Assembly (NCBI GenBank): GCA_964440655.1
Contig: CAYTTA010000043.1
Span: forward strand, 1 to 21,889
Direction of reading: 5' to 3'
Length of the DNA stretch: 21,889 nt
DNA from: CAYTTA01 sp964440655
Lineage (GTDB): Bacteria; Bacteroidota; Rhodothermia; Balneolales; Balneolaceae
Part shown: one piece after another, positions 7,617 to 14,662 of the stretch
How positions within the stretch are numbered: the stretch's first letter is position 1
How the letters are laid out: the number at the start of each line of letters is the position of its first letter
Notes under the pieces: generated by a model
Told to the model about the DNA's origin: nothing
What the model saw: the letters and a program-made list of their open reading frames with translations, nothing else
Database searches by the model: none
Translations under genes and position numbers: made by a program

Positions 7617-9914
7617 ATGCATTTCTGGCTGATCCTGTTTTCCACCCTTCTAATGGCTTACAGTCCGGCGGAAGGATGGTCCCGGCATGCGGAGGCGCGG
7701 GAGTCCCTGTTCCGGACCACGATCTCCGGTGTCATCCTCGATGCCGAGACCGGTGAATCGGTCCCCTTTGCCTATGTCACCCTTCAGGGGATAAACCGGA
7801 CCACCACCAGCGATCGGGATGGCCGGTTTGAACTGAGAAATATTCCATCCGGAGTCTACACGCTGAACATCCAGCGGATCGGGTACCGTCCGACCAGCCG
7901 CCGCATCACCCTGAGAGAAAATGAAATCCTTGAACTGGAGATCGAGATGCTGCCCGAAACGATCTCCGGCCAGGCGGTCGAAGTGGTGGCCGATGCGGAA
8001 CGGACCACCGGTTCGCGCGTCGAGCATGCTTCCCTGCGGATTACCGGCGAGTCCCTGCGGCGCGATCTGGGCAATACGTTATCGGGAACCCTCTCCAACC
8101 AGGCCGGATTTTCGGAACGGAGCATGGGAGCGACCGCCGGCAGACCGGTGATCCGGGGGCTGGGGGATCAGCGGGTGGTGATTCTAGAGGATGGCGGGCC
8201 GACCGGGGATGTCTCCTGGTCGTCGGGGGACCATGCGGTCACTGTCGATCCCTCCTCTGCTCATGAGATTGAGATTGTCCGCGGTCCGGCAGCCCTGGAG
8301 CATGGATCGGGCGCGATCGGAGGGGTGATCAATGTGGTGCGCAACCAGATCCCCAACACGATTCCCACCCGGGCGGGGGGAACCCTTTCGCTGATCGGCA
8401 GCAGCGTGAACCGGGGCGGCGGAGGATCGGGATCGATCGAGATGCCTCTCGGCAGCCTGGTGGTAAGTGCCGATGTGAGCGGAAGAACCGGAGGGGACTA
8501 CCGGATACCCGGCTCGACCCTCCCCAACACCGGCCTCCGGTCGACCAACAACAGCCTGGGCGCCAGCTACATCCGGCCTTGGGGCTACACCGGAATCTCC
8601 GCCTCGATGTATCTGAACAATTATGGAATTCCCCCGAACCCCGATGGCGGCCACACTTCCGGGGTCGATATCGAGATGTCGAAATACCAGGTGGAGAGCC
8701 GCACCGAGATTCTGATCCGCAACTCCTTTCTGGACCTGCTGGAGATCCGCGGATCCGCCATCGGCTACCACCATGCAGAGATTGAACCGGGCGGGGCGAT
8801 CGGGTCCGAATACGCCATGAATACGATAACCGGATCGGTCAAACTGAAAAACGGCCGTTGGGGGATCTTTGACCAGGGCGGTTTCGGTGTCTGGGGAGAG
8901 TATGTGGACTATTCGGTTGTCGGGGTCCGCACCCCCGACTCACACTCCTTCAGCGGAGCCCTCTACCTGATTCAGGAGGCCAACATCGGAGCGTTCCATC
9001 TGGAGGCGGGTGTGCGGCTGAACCATTTTGCTGCCCGGCCGAAGGAGGAGAAGGAGTCCCTGAGCATCGGCCATATCCGCAACCGAGGATTCACCGGTCT
9101 GGAGTCCTCGCTGGCGGGGATCTACGATTTCGGACGGGGTTTCTATCTGGGTGCGACGGTGATGCACTCCTGGCGCGCCCCCACCCTGGAGGAGCTCTTC
9201 TCCGAAGGGCCCCATCTTGCCGTCTATACCTACGAGCTGGGGAATCCGGATCTGCCGGCTGAGCGGGGGCTGGGCAACGAGCTCTTCCTTCGTTACCGGA
9301 ACGGGGGGACCTACCTTCAGATCTCCACCTTCTACAACCACTTCACCAATTTTCTCCATGCACAGAAACTTGGCAAGGACCTGCCCCCCCGGCCTGACCT
9401 GACCACCTACCAGAACGTCGGGACACGCGCCGGGATCTACGGGCTGGAGTTCTCCGGAGAGCAGCAGCTGAACCGGAATCTGAAAATACATGGAAACCTC
9501 TCCTGGACCATCGGGGACCGGTGGGTCACCGACCGGATCCCTCTGCCGGGATCGGGCGGTGCGGAGGGGGACACCCTTCTTGTCCGGTCGAAGCAGCCCC
9601 TGCCCATGATGCCCCCCCTGAACGGCATGGTAGGCATGACCTGGAGCCACGGCGGGTTCTCGGCCGACATGAGGCTGCGGCTTTCTGATCGGCAGAACCG
9701 CATTGATGAAGAGCTGGAAACTCCCACGGCGGGTTATACCGTTCTGGATCTGAGTCTCCAGTACCGCTTCACCCTGGGCGGATCGCTTCAGACCCTCGCC
9801 CTGAACGCCCAGAACCTGCTCGATGAAACCTATCACAATCACCTCTCCCTGGTGAAAGATCATTTCCCGGAGCCGGGGCGCTCCATCAATCTGCTCTACC
9901 GGGCCTATTTTTAG
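7617..9914 (+). CDS. TonB-dependent outer-membrane receptor, ZnuD-like
   Basis: This 765-residue protein starts with a signal peptide (MHFWLILFSTLLMAYSPAEG). A carboxypeptidase-regulatory-like domain follows at about 37-115 (ISGVILDAETGESVPFAYVTL, DGRFELRNIPSGVYTLNI). The plug domain lies near 130-245, with RPVIRGLGDQRVVILEDG and DHAVTVDPSSAHEIEIVRGP followed by GAIGGVINVV. The C-terminal ~510 residues form the beta-barrel and end in Phe (LLYRAYF), the usual barrel terminus. The plug motifs closely resemble the ZnuD subfamily of zinc receptors, and the barrel has possible metal-binding spots (GYHHAEIE, DGGHTSG). Active uptake of zinc or another metal is inferred; a different substrate remains possible. 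TonB/ExbBD are not in this window. Confidence 0.92.
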   Translation: MHFWLILFSTLLMAYSPAEGWSRHAEARESLFRTTISGVILDAETGESVPFAYVTLQGINRTTTSDRDGRFELRNIPSGVYTLNIQRIGYRPTSRRITLRENEILELEIEMLPETISGQAVEVVADAERTTGSRVEHASLRITGESLRRDLGNTLSGTLSNQAGFSERSMGATAGRPVIRGLGDQRVVILEDGGPTGDVSWSSGDHAVTVDPSSAHEIEIVRGPAALEHGSGAIGGVINVVRNQIPNTIPTRAGGTLSLIGSSVNRGGGGSGSIEMPLGSLVVSADVSGRTGGDYRIPGSTLPNTGLRSTNNSLGASYIRPWGYTGISASMYLNNYGIPPNPDGGHTSGVDIEMSKYQVESRTEILIRNSFLDLLEIRGSAIGYHHAEIEPGGAIGSEYAMNTITGSVKLKNGRWGIFDQGGFGVWGEYVDYSVVGVRTPDSHSFSGALYLIQEANIGAFHLEAGVRLNHFAARPKEEKESLSIGHIRNRGFTGLESSLAGIYDFGRGFYLGATVMHSWRAPTLEELFSEGPHLAVYTYELGNPDLPAERGLGNELFLRYRNGGTYLQISTFYNHFTNFLHAQKLGKDLPPRPDLTTYQNVGTRAGIYGLEFSGEQQLNRNLKIHGNLSWTIGDRWVTDRIPLPGSGGAEGDTLLVRSKQPLPMMPPLNGMVGMTWSHGGFSADMRLRLSDRQNRIDEELETPTAGYTVLDLSLQYRFTLGGSLQTLALNAQNLLDETYHNHLSLVKDHFPEPGRSINLLYRAYF

Positions 9915-10047
9915 TTGATGCCGGGGTTCTTGGTTGATACCGACAGTACTTTTTGAGAAAAAAGCTGCCTCGGAAGTAGAGAAGCGTGCGTCCGGGATCG
10001 ATAAAAAAAGGTGACCCTGCAGGAAAAGCCGGAGGCAGAAAAAGCAA

Positions 10048-10072
10048 GCCCCGGAACGTTCAATTCCGGGGC
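10048..10072. terminator. Strong hairpin downstream of the TonB receptor
   Basis: GCCCCGGAA at 10048-10056 pairs perfectly with TTCCGGGGC at 10064-10072 across a 7-nt loop. No T-run follows on the plus strand, but on the minus strand the stem is followed by TTGCTTTTT. It may stop or protect transcripts; classical Rho-independent activity on the plus strand is doubtful. Confidence 0.45.
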
Positions 10073-10230
10073 CAGATGCATTAGGTTTCAGAGTATCAGG
10101 AGTCTCTGGTTGGGAACCAGATGAATCACCTGTCTAAATAGCTCTGTCTAACAAGAGGGTGTGTCACCCGATTTGTTACAGCACCTCCCGAAAATATTTT
10201 GGATCTTTTTGAATTGACGGGAGTTATAGT

Positions 10231-10301
10231 CATCGGATCGGGTTCCGATCCGAACTCATCCGATGAGTGTGTCGACGAGACCGGCTGACACATCCGGCTC
10301 G
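10231..10301 (+). promoter_or_regulatory. Mutually exclusive hairpins upstream of a beta-barrel gene
   Basis: TCGGATCGG (10233-10241) pairs with CCGATCCGA (10245-10253). Alternatively CATCGGAT (10231-10238) can pair with ATCCGATG (10258-10265), which in turn competes with ACTCAT/ATGAGT (10254-10268). A bulged CGAG-CCGG arm follows at 10276-10301. Such competing stems can act as an RNA switch, but similar palindromes may also be simple repeats. Confidence 0.35.
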
Positions 10302-10320
10302 TTAGTCATTAAATCACATA

Positions 10321-10360
10321 CTCATACAAATCAAACTCTCATACAGCCCTCACCCTCATA
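10321..10360 (+). repeat. CTCATA repeated three times at 17-bp pitch
   Basis: CTCATAC starts at 10321 and 10338 and CTCATA at 10355, exactly 17 bp apart each time, directly upstream of the gene at 10381. They may be part of its promoter or leader. AGGAAG immediately before the ATG is too close to be an ideal ribosome binding site. Confidence 0.45.
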
Positions 10361-10380
10361 TTGATCTTATAAACAGGAAG

Positions 10381-10863
10381 ATGAAAAAAATAGCGTGGAC
10401 TTTCTTTCTCGTTACATTTATCACACTCGCGTCCCAGAACCTTCACGCCCAGGACCGCGGCCTTGGGATCGGAGCGGCCATCGGCGGTGATGCGGGGAGC
10501 GGCCTGAGCTGGAAAACGTGGGTATCGGACAAGGCCGGCGTATCCGGAATGGTCACTTTCAGGATTTCCGAATTCAACTCCAGCTTCTATACCCATGTCG
10601 ACTACGTCGTACATGGATTTTTTGATCAGCTCGACTGGGAGCCGGGCACGCTTCACTACTACTATGGTGGAGGTGTGGGGTATCGCTGGTTCGATGCCAT
10701 CTCCGATGACATTCTCTCCCTCCGTGTCCCTGCGGGAATCGGTTTTAATTTTGCGGAAGTGCCGGTCGATCTCTTTTTCGAGCTGGCACCGACGGCCAAC
10801 GTCAGTCCCGATTTCAGTTTCTACTTTAACGGGAATATGGGATTCCGTTTCTACCTGAACTGA
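10381..10863 (+). CDS. Small outer-membrane beta-barrel protein
   Basis: This 160-residue protein has a signal peptide (MKKIAWTFFLVTFITLASQNLHAQ, predicted cleavage after AQ). About 136 mature residues follow, made of alternating amphipathic beta strands with many aromatic residues (FYTHVDYVVHGFF, LHYYYGGGVGYRWFD, FSFYFNGNMGFRFYLN). The C-terminal strand ends in an outer-membrane-like pattern. The central part (SLRVPAGIGFNFAEVPVDLFFELAP) resembles small porin-like or DUF3996-type proteins, but I am not certain of the family. Function is unknown. It is preceded by the hairpin-rich region and followed by a minisatellite and an assembly gap. Confidence 0.82.
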   Translation: MKKIAWTFFLVTFITLASQNLHAQDRGLGIGAAIGGDAGSGLSWKTWVSDKAGVSGMVTFRISEFNSSFYTHVDYVVHGFFDQLDWEPGTLHYYYGGGVGYRWFDAISDDILSLRVPAGIGFNFAEVPVDLFFELAPTANVSPDFSFYFNGNMGFRFYLN

Positions 10864-10878
10864 TCCATTCGGCAAGCT

Positions 10879-11048
10879 GGTCTCACTGACTGGTCCGCCC
10901 GCTGAACCGGTCTCACTGACCGGGCTGCNNNNNNNNNNNNNNNNNNNNNNNNNNNNNNNNNNNNNNNNNNNNNNNNNNNNNNNNNNNNNNNNNNNNNNNN
11001 NNNNNNNNNNNNNNNNNNNNNNNNNNNNGGTCTCACTGACCGGGCTGC
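10879..11048. repeat. ~30-bp minisatellite interrupted by a 100-N gap
   Basis: GGTCTCACTGAC starts at 10879, 10909 and again at 11029, immediately after the N run (10929-11028). The first two copies are 30 bp apart. The 20 bases GGTCTCACTGACCGGGCTGC are identical on both sides of the gap (10909-10928 and 11029-11048). This is what an unresolved tandem array, or two overlapping contig ends joined with a default gap, would look like. Confidence 0.8.
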
Positions 11049-11198
11049 GCGTTCCCGCTGTGGTCTGCAGGCGGACTGGTCTTCCACTTTCATCCCCCCT
11101 ACTCCGGATTGTTTGGAAATAAAAGGATTCTATGAAACTCTTGTAGAAGAGTAAACATTTACATTTATTAAAGTTATACCACAAAAGGAGAGGCCGGT

Positions 11199-11236
11199 AT
11201 GAAATCGGCATAATGCAAGAGAGAGGATCCTTCTGA
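11199..11236 (+). promoter_or_regulatory. Possible leader mini-genes upstream of the kinase
   Basis: A strong Shine-Dalgarno sequence, AAAGGAGAG at 11184-11192, is followed by an ATG at 11199 that reads only four codons (MKSA) before TAA. A second ATG overlaps that stop (TAATG at 11211-11215) and reads MQERGSF. A small GGATC/GATCC hairpin follows. Such an arrangement could be a translated leader, but chance is possible. Confidence 0.25.
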
Positions 11237-11290
11237 AGATCCGGCACTGGATTTTAATAATGATGCGAGAGTTTTAGGGGGGATGAATAT

Positions 11291-12607
11291 ATGGATGATG
11301 ATGAGCTGTATGTCCAGGCCGATTTAAGGAATCATTTTCACCATCTGATAGACCATTTCCGCAATACGGAAGAACTCCAGAGGGTAACGGGATTCACCCG
11401 CCACAGTCTTCAGGCAGCGGTCGCGCTGATCAACTTCATTGACAACGAGTATCAGACAACCATCTCCAGCAGCGGCCCTTGGGAGCACTCCCGCCTGCCG
11501 GTGAGCCAATCCTACTGTTACCATACGCTGCGAAGAGGAGAGTTCATAAGGGTGGATCCCCGATCGGAACCCGATCCGGAACTGATCGCAGTCACCGCAC
11601 CCTATCCCTTCTATGCAGGAGTTCCCATCACAAATCCGGGCGGAGATCCCTTTGCTACACTCTGCATCATGCACCATACGCCTCTTGATCTGTCCGAATC
11701 CCAGATCATGACACTCCGGCTTCTGGCAGAGAAGCTCCGGCTCCGTTTTGAGACCTGGGTCCTTCAAAGGCATCAGGAGGAGATCGAACATGATCTGCAG
11801 AAGAAAGAGACGCTGTTCAACGAGATCCATCACAGGATCAAGAACAATCTTGGTGACATCATAGGTATCCTCCAGATTCAGTGGTTTGAAACGGAAGACC
11901 CGACGGTGCGGAGCATCCTCTCCCGGGCGGAAGCGCGAATCATTGCCGTGATCAAACTCCATGAGATCCTTTACGAATCGAACGAACTGGTTAAAGCCAA
12001 CCTGAGGCTCTATGTCGAGCGCCTTATCCAGACGATCCGGGAGATTACTGGCAGGGAGGGATCTGGAATTGATTTCCACCTTGATGTCGCGGAGATCCGG
12101 TTGGATCTGAACCAGGCGATGTCCCTGGGGCTGATTATCCATGAACTGGTGACCAATGCAATCCACCATGCTTTCTCCGGCCGGCAGGAAGGTGTTATCA
12201 GCGTGACGATCCGACCGGAACAGAAGGACCAGGATCTGATACAGCTCCGGATCGAGGATAATGGACAAGGGATGAAGGTTCTGAGGGGAAGGGAAGATAG
12301 TACGGTGAAGGAACCCGATGGCAGTGGTGGAGGTGCTGGCGCTGGTGCTGATGCAGGTGGTGCTGGTGCTGACGCAGGTGGTGCTGGTGCTGGTGCTGAC
12401 CGACTTGATGTTGACGGGGGTGCAGGAGTTTCTGGGGGTGTGAGTGAATACTCCAATATGGGACTCAAGCTGGTTGAACTGCTCACCCAGCAGCTCAACG
12501 GCAATATCGAGGTTCAGAGCGGAAAGGAAGGGACCCGGTTCCTGCTCGAATTCAGCCGGCAAAACCGCCCATTACCTCGCAAGAATCGGAGAATACTCGC
12601 CTCATGA
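11291..12607 (+). CDS. Soluble GAF-HisKA_2 sensor histidine kinase with Gly/Ala insert
   Basis: This 438-residue protein has no membrane segment, so it is a cytoplasmic sensor. Residues 25-155 form a GAF domain (FTRHSLQAAVALINFID, FYAGVPITNPGG, LCIMHHTPLDLSESQ). The HisKA_2 phosphoacceptor box is NEIHHRIKNNLGDIIGIL at 177-194, with His181 the likely phosphorylated residue. The ATPase domain shows the N-box (HELVTNAIHHAF, Asn289), G1 (IEDNGQGM, Asp323) and G2 (NMGLKLVELL, 389-398). Between G1 and G2 there are about 60 residues instead of the usual ~20, and they include a Gly/Ala/Asp repeat at 344-370. A very strong Shine-Dalgarno sequence (AGGGGGG, 11276-11282) supports the start. No response regulator is adjacent, so its partner is elsewhere. 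Confidence 0.93.
   Translation: MDDDELYVQADLRNHFHHLIDHFRNTEELQRVTGFTRHSLQAAVALINFIDNEYQTTISSSGPWEHSRLPVSQSYCYHTLRRGEFIRVDPRSEPDPELIAVTAPYPFYAGVPITNPGGDPFATLCIMHHTPLDLSESQIMTLRLLAEKLRLRFETWVLQRHQEEIEHDLQKKETLFNEIHHRIKNNLGDIIGILQIQWFETEDPTVRSILSRAEARIIAVIKLHEILYESNELVKANLRLYVERLIQTIREITGREGSGIDFHLDVAEIRLDLNQAMSLGLIIHELVTNAIHHAFSGRQEGVISVTIRPEQKDQDLIQLRIEDNGQGMKVLRGREDSTVKEPDGSGGGAGAGADAGGAGADAGGAGAGADRLDVDGGAGVSGGVSEYSNMGLKLVELLTQQLNGNIEVQSGKEGTRFLLEFSRQNRPLPRKNRRILAS
12341..12400 (+). repeat. 21-bp in-frame repeat inside the kinase ATP lid
   Basis: The unit GCTGGTGCTGAYGCAGGTGGT occurs at 12341-12361 and 12362-12382, followed by a shortened third copy at 12383-12400. It encodes AGADAGG repeats. 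The GGT/GCT codons differ from the rest of the gene, which suggests recent expansion by slippage. Confidence 0.85.
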
Positions 12608-12630
12608 TGTAATCGGGGTGGCGGGGAAGG

Positions 12631-13013
12631 CCGGGAACATGCCCCTTCCTGCCTATCTGTTTTTATTCCGTTTTCATGGGCGATTTCTGAATAACGACTG
12701 AGTAGTCGCGAACATACCCCCTCCCTCCTATCAGTTCTTATTCCGTTTTCATGGGCGATTTCTGAATAACAACCGATAGGCTGGGAACACACCACCCTCG
12801 CCTATCAGTTCTTATTCCGTTTTCATGCCCGATTTCTGAATAACAACCGAGGGGTCGGGAACATACCCCCTCTTGCCTCTCAGTCATTGTTCCGTTTTTT
12901 GCCTCTTTTTTGGATTAACAACCGATAGTCCCGGAAACACAACTCTACCGCCTCTCAGTCATTATTCCGTTTTCATGCACTATTATAGAATAGCCGATAA
13001 CCGGAAATGACAC
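12631..13013. repeat. 75-bp imperfect tandem array, about five units
   Basis: The landmark TTATTCCGTTTTCATG (or a variant) starts at 12663, 12738, 12812, 12887 and 12962, giving periods of 75, 74, 75 and 75 bp. Each unit also holds GATTTCTGAATAACAACCGA (degraded in later units), a GGGAACACACC-like stretch and CCTATCAGT. The first three units are most alike and later ones have diverged. The array fills nearly all of the 489-bp gap between the kinase and the convergent DUF2959 gene. On the minus strand two units stay open as a 25-residue repeat, but the 74-bp unit breaks the frame. Confidence 0.85.
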
Positions 13014-13096
13014 ATATCGCGGCAAACCGGTTAACCGGCTAACCGCCCTAACCCCACGCCGGACCCGGATTCTGAAAGATCACAGACGACGACTGT

Positions 13097-13762
13097 TTAC
13101 ATTCCACTGCCGGATGTACCTGCGCGATTGCCACGGCTCCGGTCCATCTCGGTTTTCACTTCATTGATGGACGCCTGAACCTCGGAGATCTCTCTTTTCA
13201 ATCGCTCTCCCTCTTCCCTAACCTCCTCGACCAGAGGTTCCACAGCCTGGACTCCCTCCGGAGTGAGATCGTTGGAAAGAAAGGTGCGGATCTCATTGTT
13301 TTCGGAGATAAAAGCCTGCAGACGGTTTTCCAGCTCCGAACTGTCGAGGTCGATCGCTTCATACCTCTCCTGAATCTGCCTTCTTCTCTCTTCACTCACA
13401 TCCCGTAGTCGAGGGTTCTCATAGCTTCCGCTCTCCTGTTCCCATGCGGTAAAGTAGTTCTGGGCGTTTGACTCCATCGACCTGAAGTCTTCTATCAGCT
13501 CACGACTGTTCTTCTCCAGTTCATCCAGGTTGTTGATATGCTGCTCAAAAGCGGCCTGCAGATCCCGCCGATCTTCACGAGTCAATTCACTGAGAGTGGT
13601 TTCCAGTGCATCAATGTTATCCAGCGTCGCATCCATGCGCTCCTCGACCGTCTGCATGCTGGATGTGGTCCGGTCGGCACGTTCCATTCCGGTTGTCGAG
13701 GCGCAGTGTGTCAATAGTACGCCAAGCAGGGCAATGACAGACAGAGGCATCAATCGGTTCAT
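13097..13762 (-). CDS. DUF2959-type coiled-coil lipoprotein
   Basis: This 221-residue protein begins with MNRLMPLSVIALLGVLLTHC, a lipoprotein-like signal peptide with Cys20 as the likely lipid-attachment site; His before the Cys is unusual. The mature protein is almost entirely helical and charged (ERMDATLDNIDALETTLSELT, QAAFEQHINNLDELEKNSREL, FTAWEQESGSYENPRLR), the pattern of DUF2959 proteins. Their function is unknown. GGAGAG six bases upstream of the ATG supports the start. The Gly/Ser-rich tail (GNRAGTSGSGM) may be flexible. It converges with the histidine kinase across the 75-bp repeat array. Confidence 0.85.
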   Translation of the reverse strand: MNRLMPLSVIALLGVLLTHCASTTGMERADRTTSSMQTVEERMDATLDNIDALETTLSELTREDRRDLQAAFEQHINNLDELEKNSRELIEDFRSMESNAQNYFTAWEQESGSYENPRLRDVSEERRRQIQERYEAIDLDSSELENRLQAFISENNEIRTFLSNDLTPEGVQAVEPLVEEVREEGERLKREISEVQASINEVKTEMDRSRGNRAGTSGSGM

Positions 13763-14178
13763 GGTCTCTCCAGATTTAATAACATTAGGTTATATCAACA
13801 AGCTAATGAGCTGAGCCGCTGCAGTCTATCCACAGCCCTCTGAATCTCTTGTCGATGCTCTTCCCGCAGTTGTCGGAAATCGGGAGTCGGTGCCGAACGC
13901 AAAATGATGTCGAACGCAAAGGGGGTCAGGCAAATGGTGGTCCGGCGAAGATCTGCAGGAACTATTTCCGGAAGAAAAGAACTGCCGACCGGGGATCCAT
14001 CATTCCCGGCCGGCACAAGTTCCCCCTTTTTATAATCTGAGACACCCTTCTGAGAACCCACTTCTAGGAAGCCCCTTCTGAGCACCGGGTACACCTTCTG
14101 GGGCCACCTTTCTGGCCCTGGCCCTCCCTGGCCCCCATATGGCCCCCTTTACCCGTCCGGGTCGTCCTTTATCAGCCC
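13763..14178. other. Intergenic region with degenerate short repeats
   Basis: The stretch lies between DUF302 and DUF2959, both on the minus strand. An open frame at 13795-14094 (minus, 99 codons) ends in a helical-looking PDFRQLREEHRQEIQRAVDRL, so a small gene or a remnant of one cannot be excluded. At about 14041-14150 the motif CCTTCTG and then TGGCCC recur irregularly, a low-complexity pattern like the repeats in other 3' flanks here. ACCCG-TC-CGGGT at 14151-14162 is a tight palindrome just beyond the DUF302 stop. Confidence 0.4.
13795..14094 (-). CDS. Doubtful small open frame or gene remnant
   Basis: The frame encodes 99 residues, MYPVLRRGFLEVG to QRLSSLAC. Only the last ~30 residues (DFRQLREEHRQEIQRAVDRLQRL) look like real protein, a charged amphipathic helix. 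The front half is low in pattern and overlaps repetitive DNA, and no ribosome binding site is clear. It may be the decayed end of a gene or chance. Confidence 0.2.
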   Translation of the reverse strand: MYPVLRRGFLEVGSQKGVSDYKKGELVPAGNDGSPVGSSFLPEIVPADLRRTTICLTPFAFDIILRSAPTPDFRQLREEHRQEIQRAVDRLQRLSSLAC

Positions 14179-14565
14179 TTAAAGCTTTTCGATAACCTTT
14201 TTCAGCAGGTCCCTCACGTTTGCGGCCACCTCATGGAGCCCCTCGTTCGCCACCGACTGCATGGCGGCTACCGGATCGACGGCAGAAACCACCACTTCTC
14301 CGTTCTCATTCTCCTGTACCACCACATTGCAGGGCAGCATCAGTCCGATCTGCTCTTCGGCAGAAAGAGCCTGGTAGGCATAATTGGGGTTGCAGGCACC
14401 CAGAATCCTGTACTTGCGGAACTCCACACCCAGTTTCTCCTTCAGGGTCGCCTGGATATCGAGATCGGCAAGCACGCCGAACCCTTCACTCTTCAACGCT
14501 TCGGTTGTCTTTTGGATGGCCTGATCGAACGGTACCCCGACCGTCTTGCTGATATAGTAGGACAT
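14179..14565 (-). CDS. DUF302-domain protein
   Basis: This 128-residue cytoplasmic protein is a single DUF302 domain. It shows the family pattern SEGFGVLADLDIQATLKEKLGVEFRKYRILGACNPNYAYQAL near residues 26-67, followed by IGLMLPCNVVVQEN and VSAVDPVAAM. DUF302 proteins form small alpha-beta dimers of unknown function, often found in stress or metal contexts; two Cys residues (GACNP and LPCNV) are typical. A good Shine-Dalgarno sequence, AGGAG six bases before ATG, supports the start. The DUF2267 gene lies 97 bp upstream on the same strand. Confidence 0.93.
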   Translation of the reverse strand: MSYYISKTVGVPFDQAIQKTTEALKSEGFGVLADLDIQATLKEKLGVEFRKYRILGACNPNYAYQALSAEEQIGLMLPCNVVVQENENGEVVVSAVDPVAAMQSVANEGLHEVAANVRDLLKKVIEKL

Positions 14566-14631
14566 GGCTTCTCCTCTTCTTTGGTTGTTTGTACGTGATT
14601 AAACCGTTCCGCAACCGGGCGGACCAGCAGG

Positions 14632-14657
14632 CGGGTTCCCCTTCATGTCGGAACCCG
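14632..14657 (-). terminator. Hairpin just after the DUF2267 gene
   Basis: CGGGTTCC (14632-14639) pairs with GGAACCCG (14650-14657) around a 10-nt loop, five bases past the DUF2267 stop codon. No T-run follows on the minus strand, so it may slow or protect the transcript rather than act as a classical terminator. Confidence 0.45.
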
Positions 14658-14662
14658 TAAGG

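Larger units (their letters stand above)
9915..10380. other. Noncoding region rich in stem-loops
   Basis: This 466-bp stretch contains no credible gene but many perfect or near-perfect hairpins. They are at 10048-10072 (9-bp stem), 10105-10121 (7 bp), 10150-10177 (GGGTG/CACCC extended by AACAA/TTGTT), 10233-10253 (9 bp), 10254-10268 (6 bp) and 10276-10301 (CGAG-CCGG arm with one bulge). A long-range pair CTGCCTC (9965-9971) with GAGGCAG (10032-10038) brackets the first part. I do not recognise tmRNA, RNase P RNA, SRP RNA or 6S RNA. It could be a small RNA gene, a 3' UTR followed by a 5' UTR, or a regulatory leader of the gene at 10381. Confidence 0.5.
10864..11290. other. Intergenic region with scaffold gap
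   Basis: The stretch contains a ~30-bp minisatellite, 100 N bases and about 240 bp of leader before the kinase gene. The true length is unknown because of the gap. The open frames crossing the N run are artefacts. Confidence 0.6.

Noticed and set aside
8940..9863. 307-codon minus-strand frame
   Set aside because: It is a shadow of the TonB receptor barrel region and has no protein-like pattern.
9965..10301. Known housekeeping RNA (tmRNA, RNase P RNA, SRP RNA, 6S RNA)
   Set aside because: The hairpins do not contain conserved core motifs of these RNAs that I could recognise.
10339..11247. Minus-strand open frame crossing the N gap
   Set aside because: It is open only because N bases hide stops, it overlaps the signal-peptide beta-barrel gene, and its repeated PVSET segments are just the 30-bp minisatellite.
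11324..12562. Long (412-codon) minus-strand frame
   Set aside because: It is antisense to the histidine kinase, which has clear GAF, HisKA_2 and ATPase motifs.
12514..12795. Minus-strand 93-codon frame with 25-residue repeats
   Set aside because: The 75-bp period keeps the frame open by arithmetic; a 74-bp unit breaks it and the frame overlaps the kinase end.
12631..13013. 75-bp repeat array as a CRISPR
   Set aside because: Whole units are similar and there are no unique spacers between short conserved repeats.
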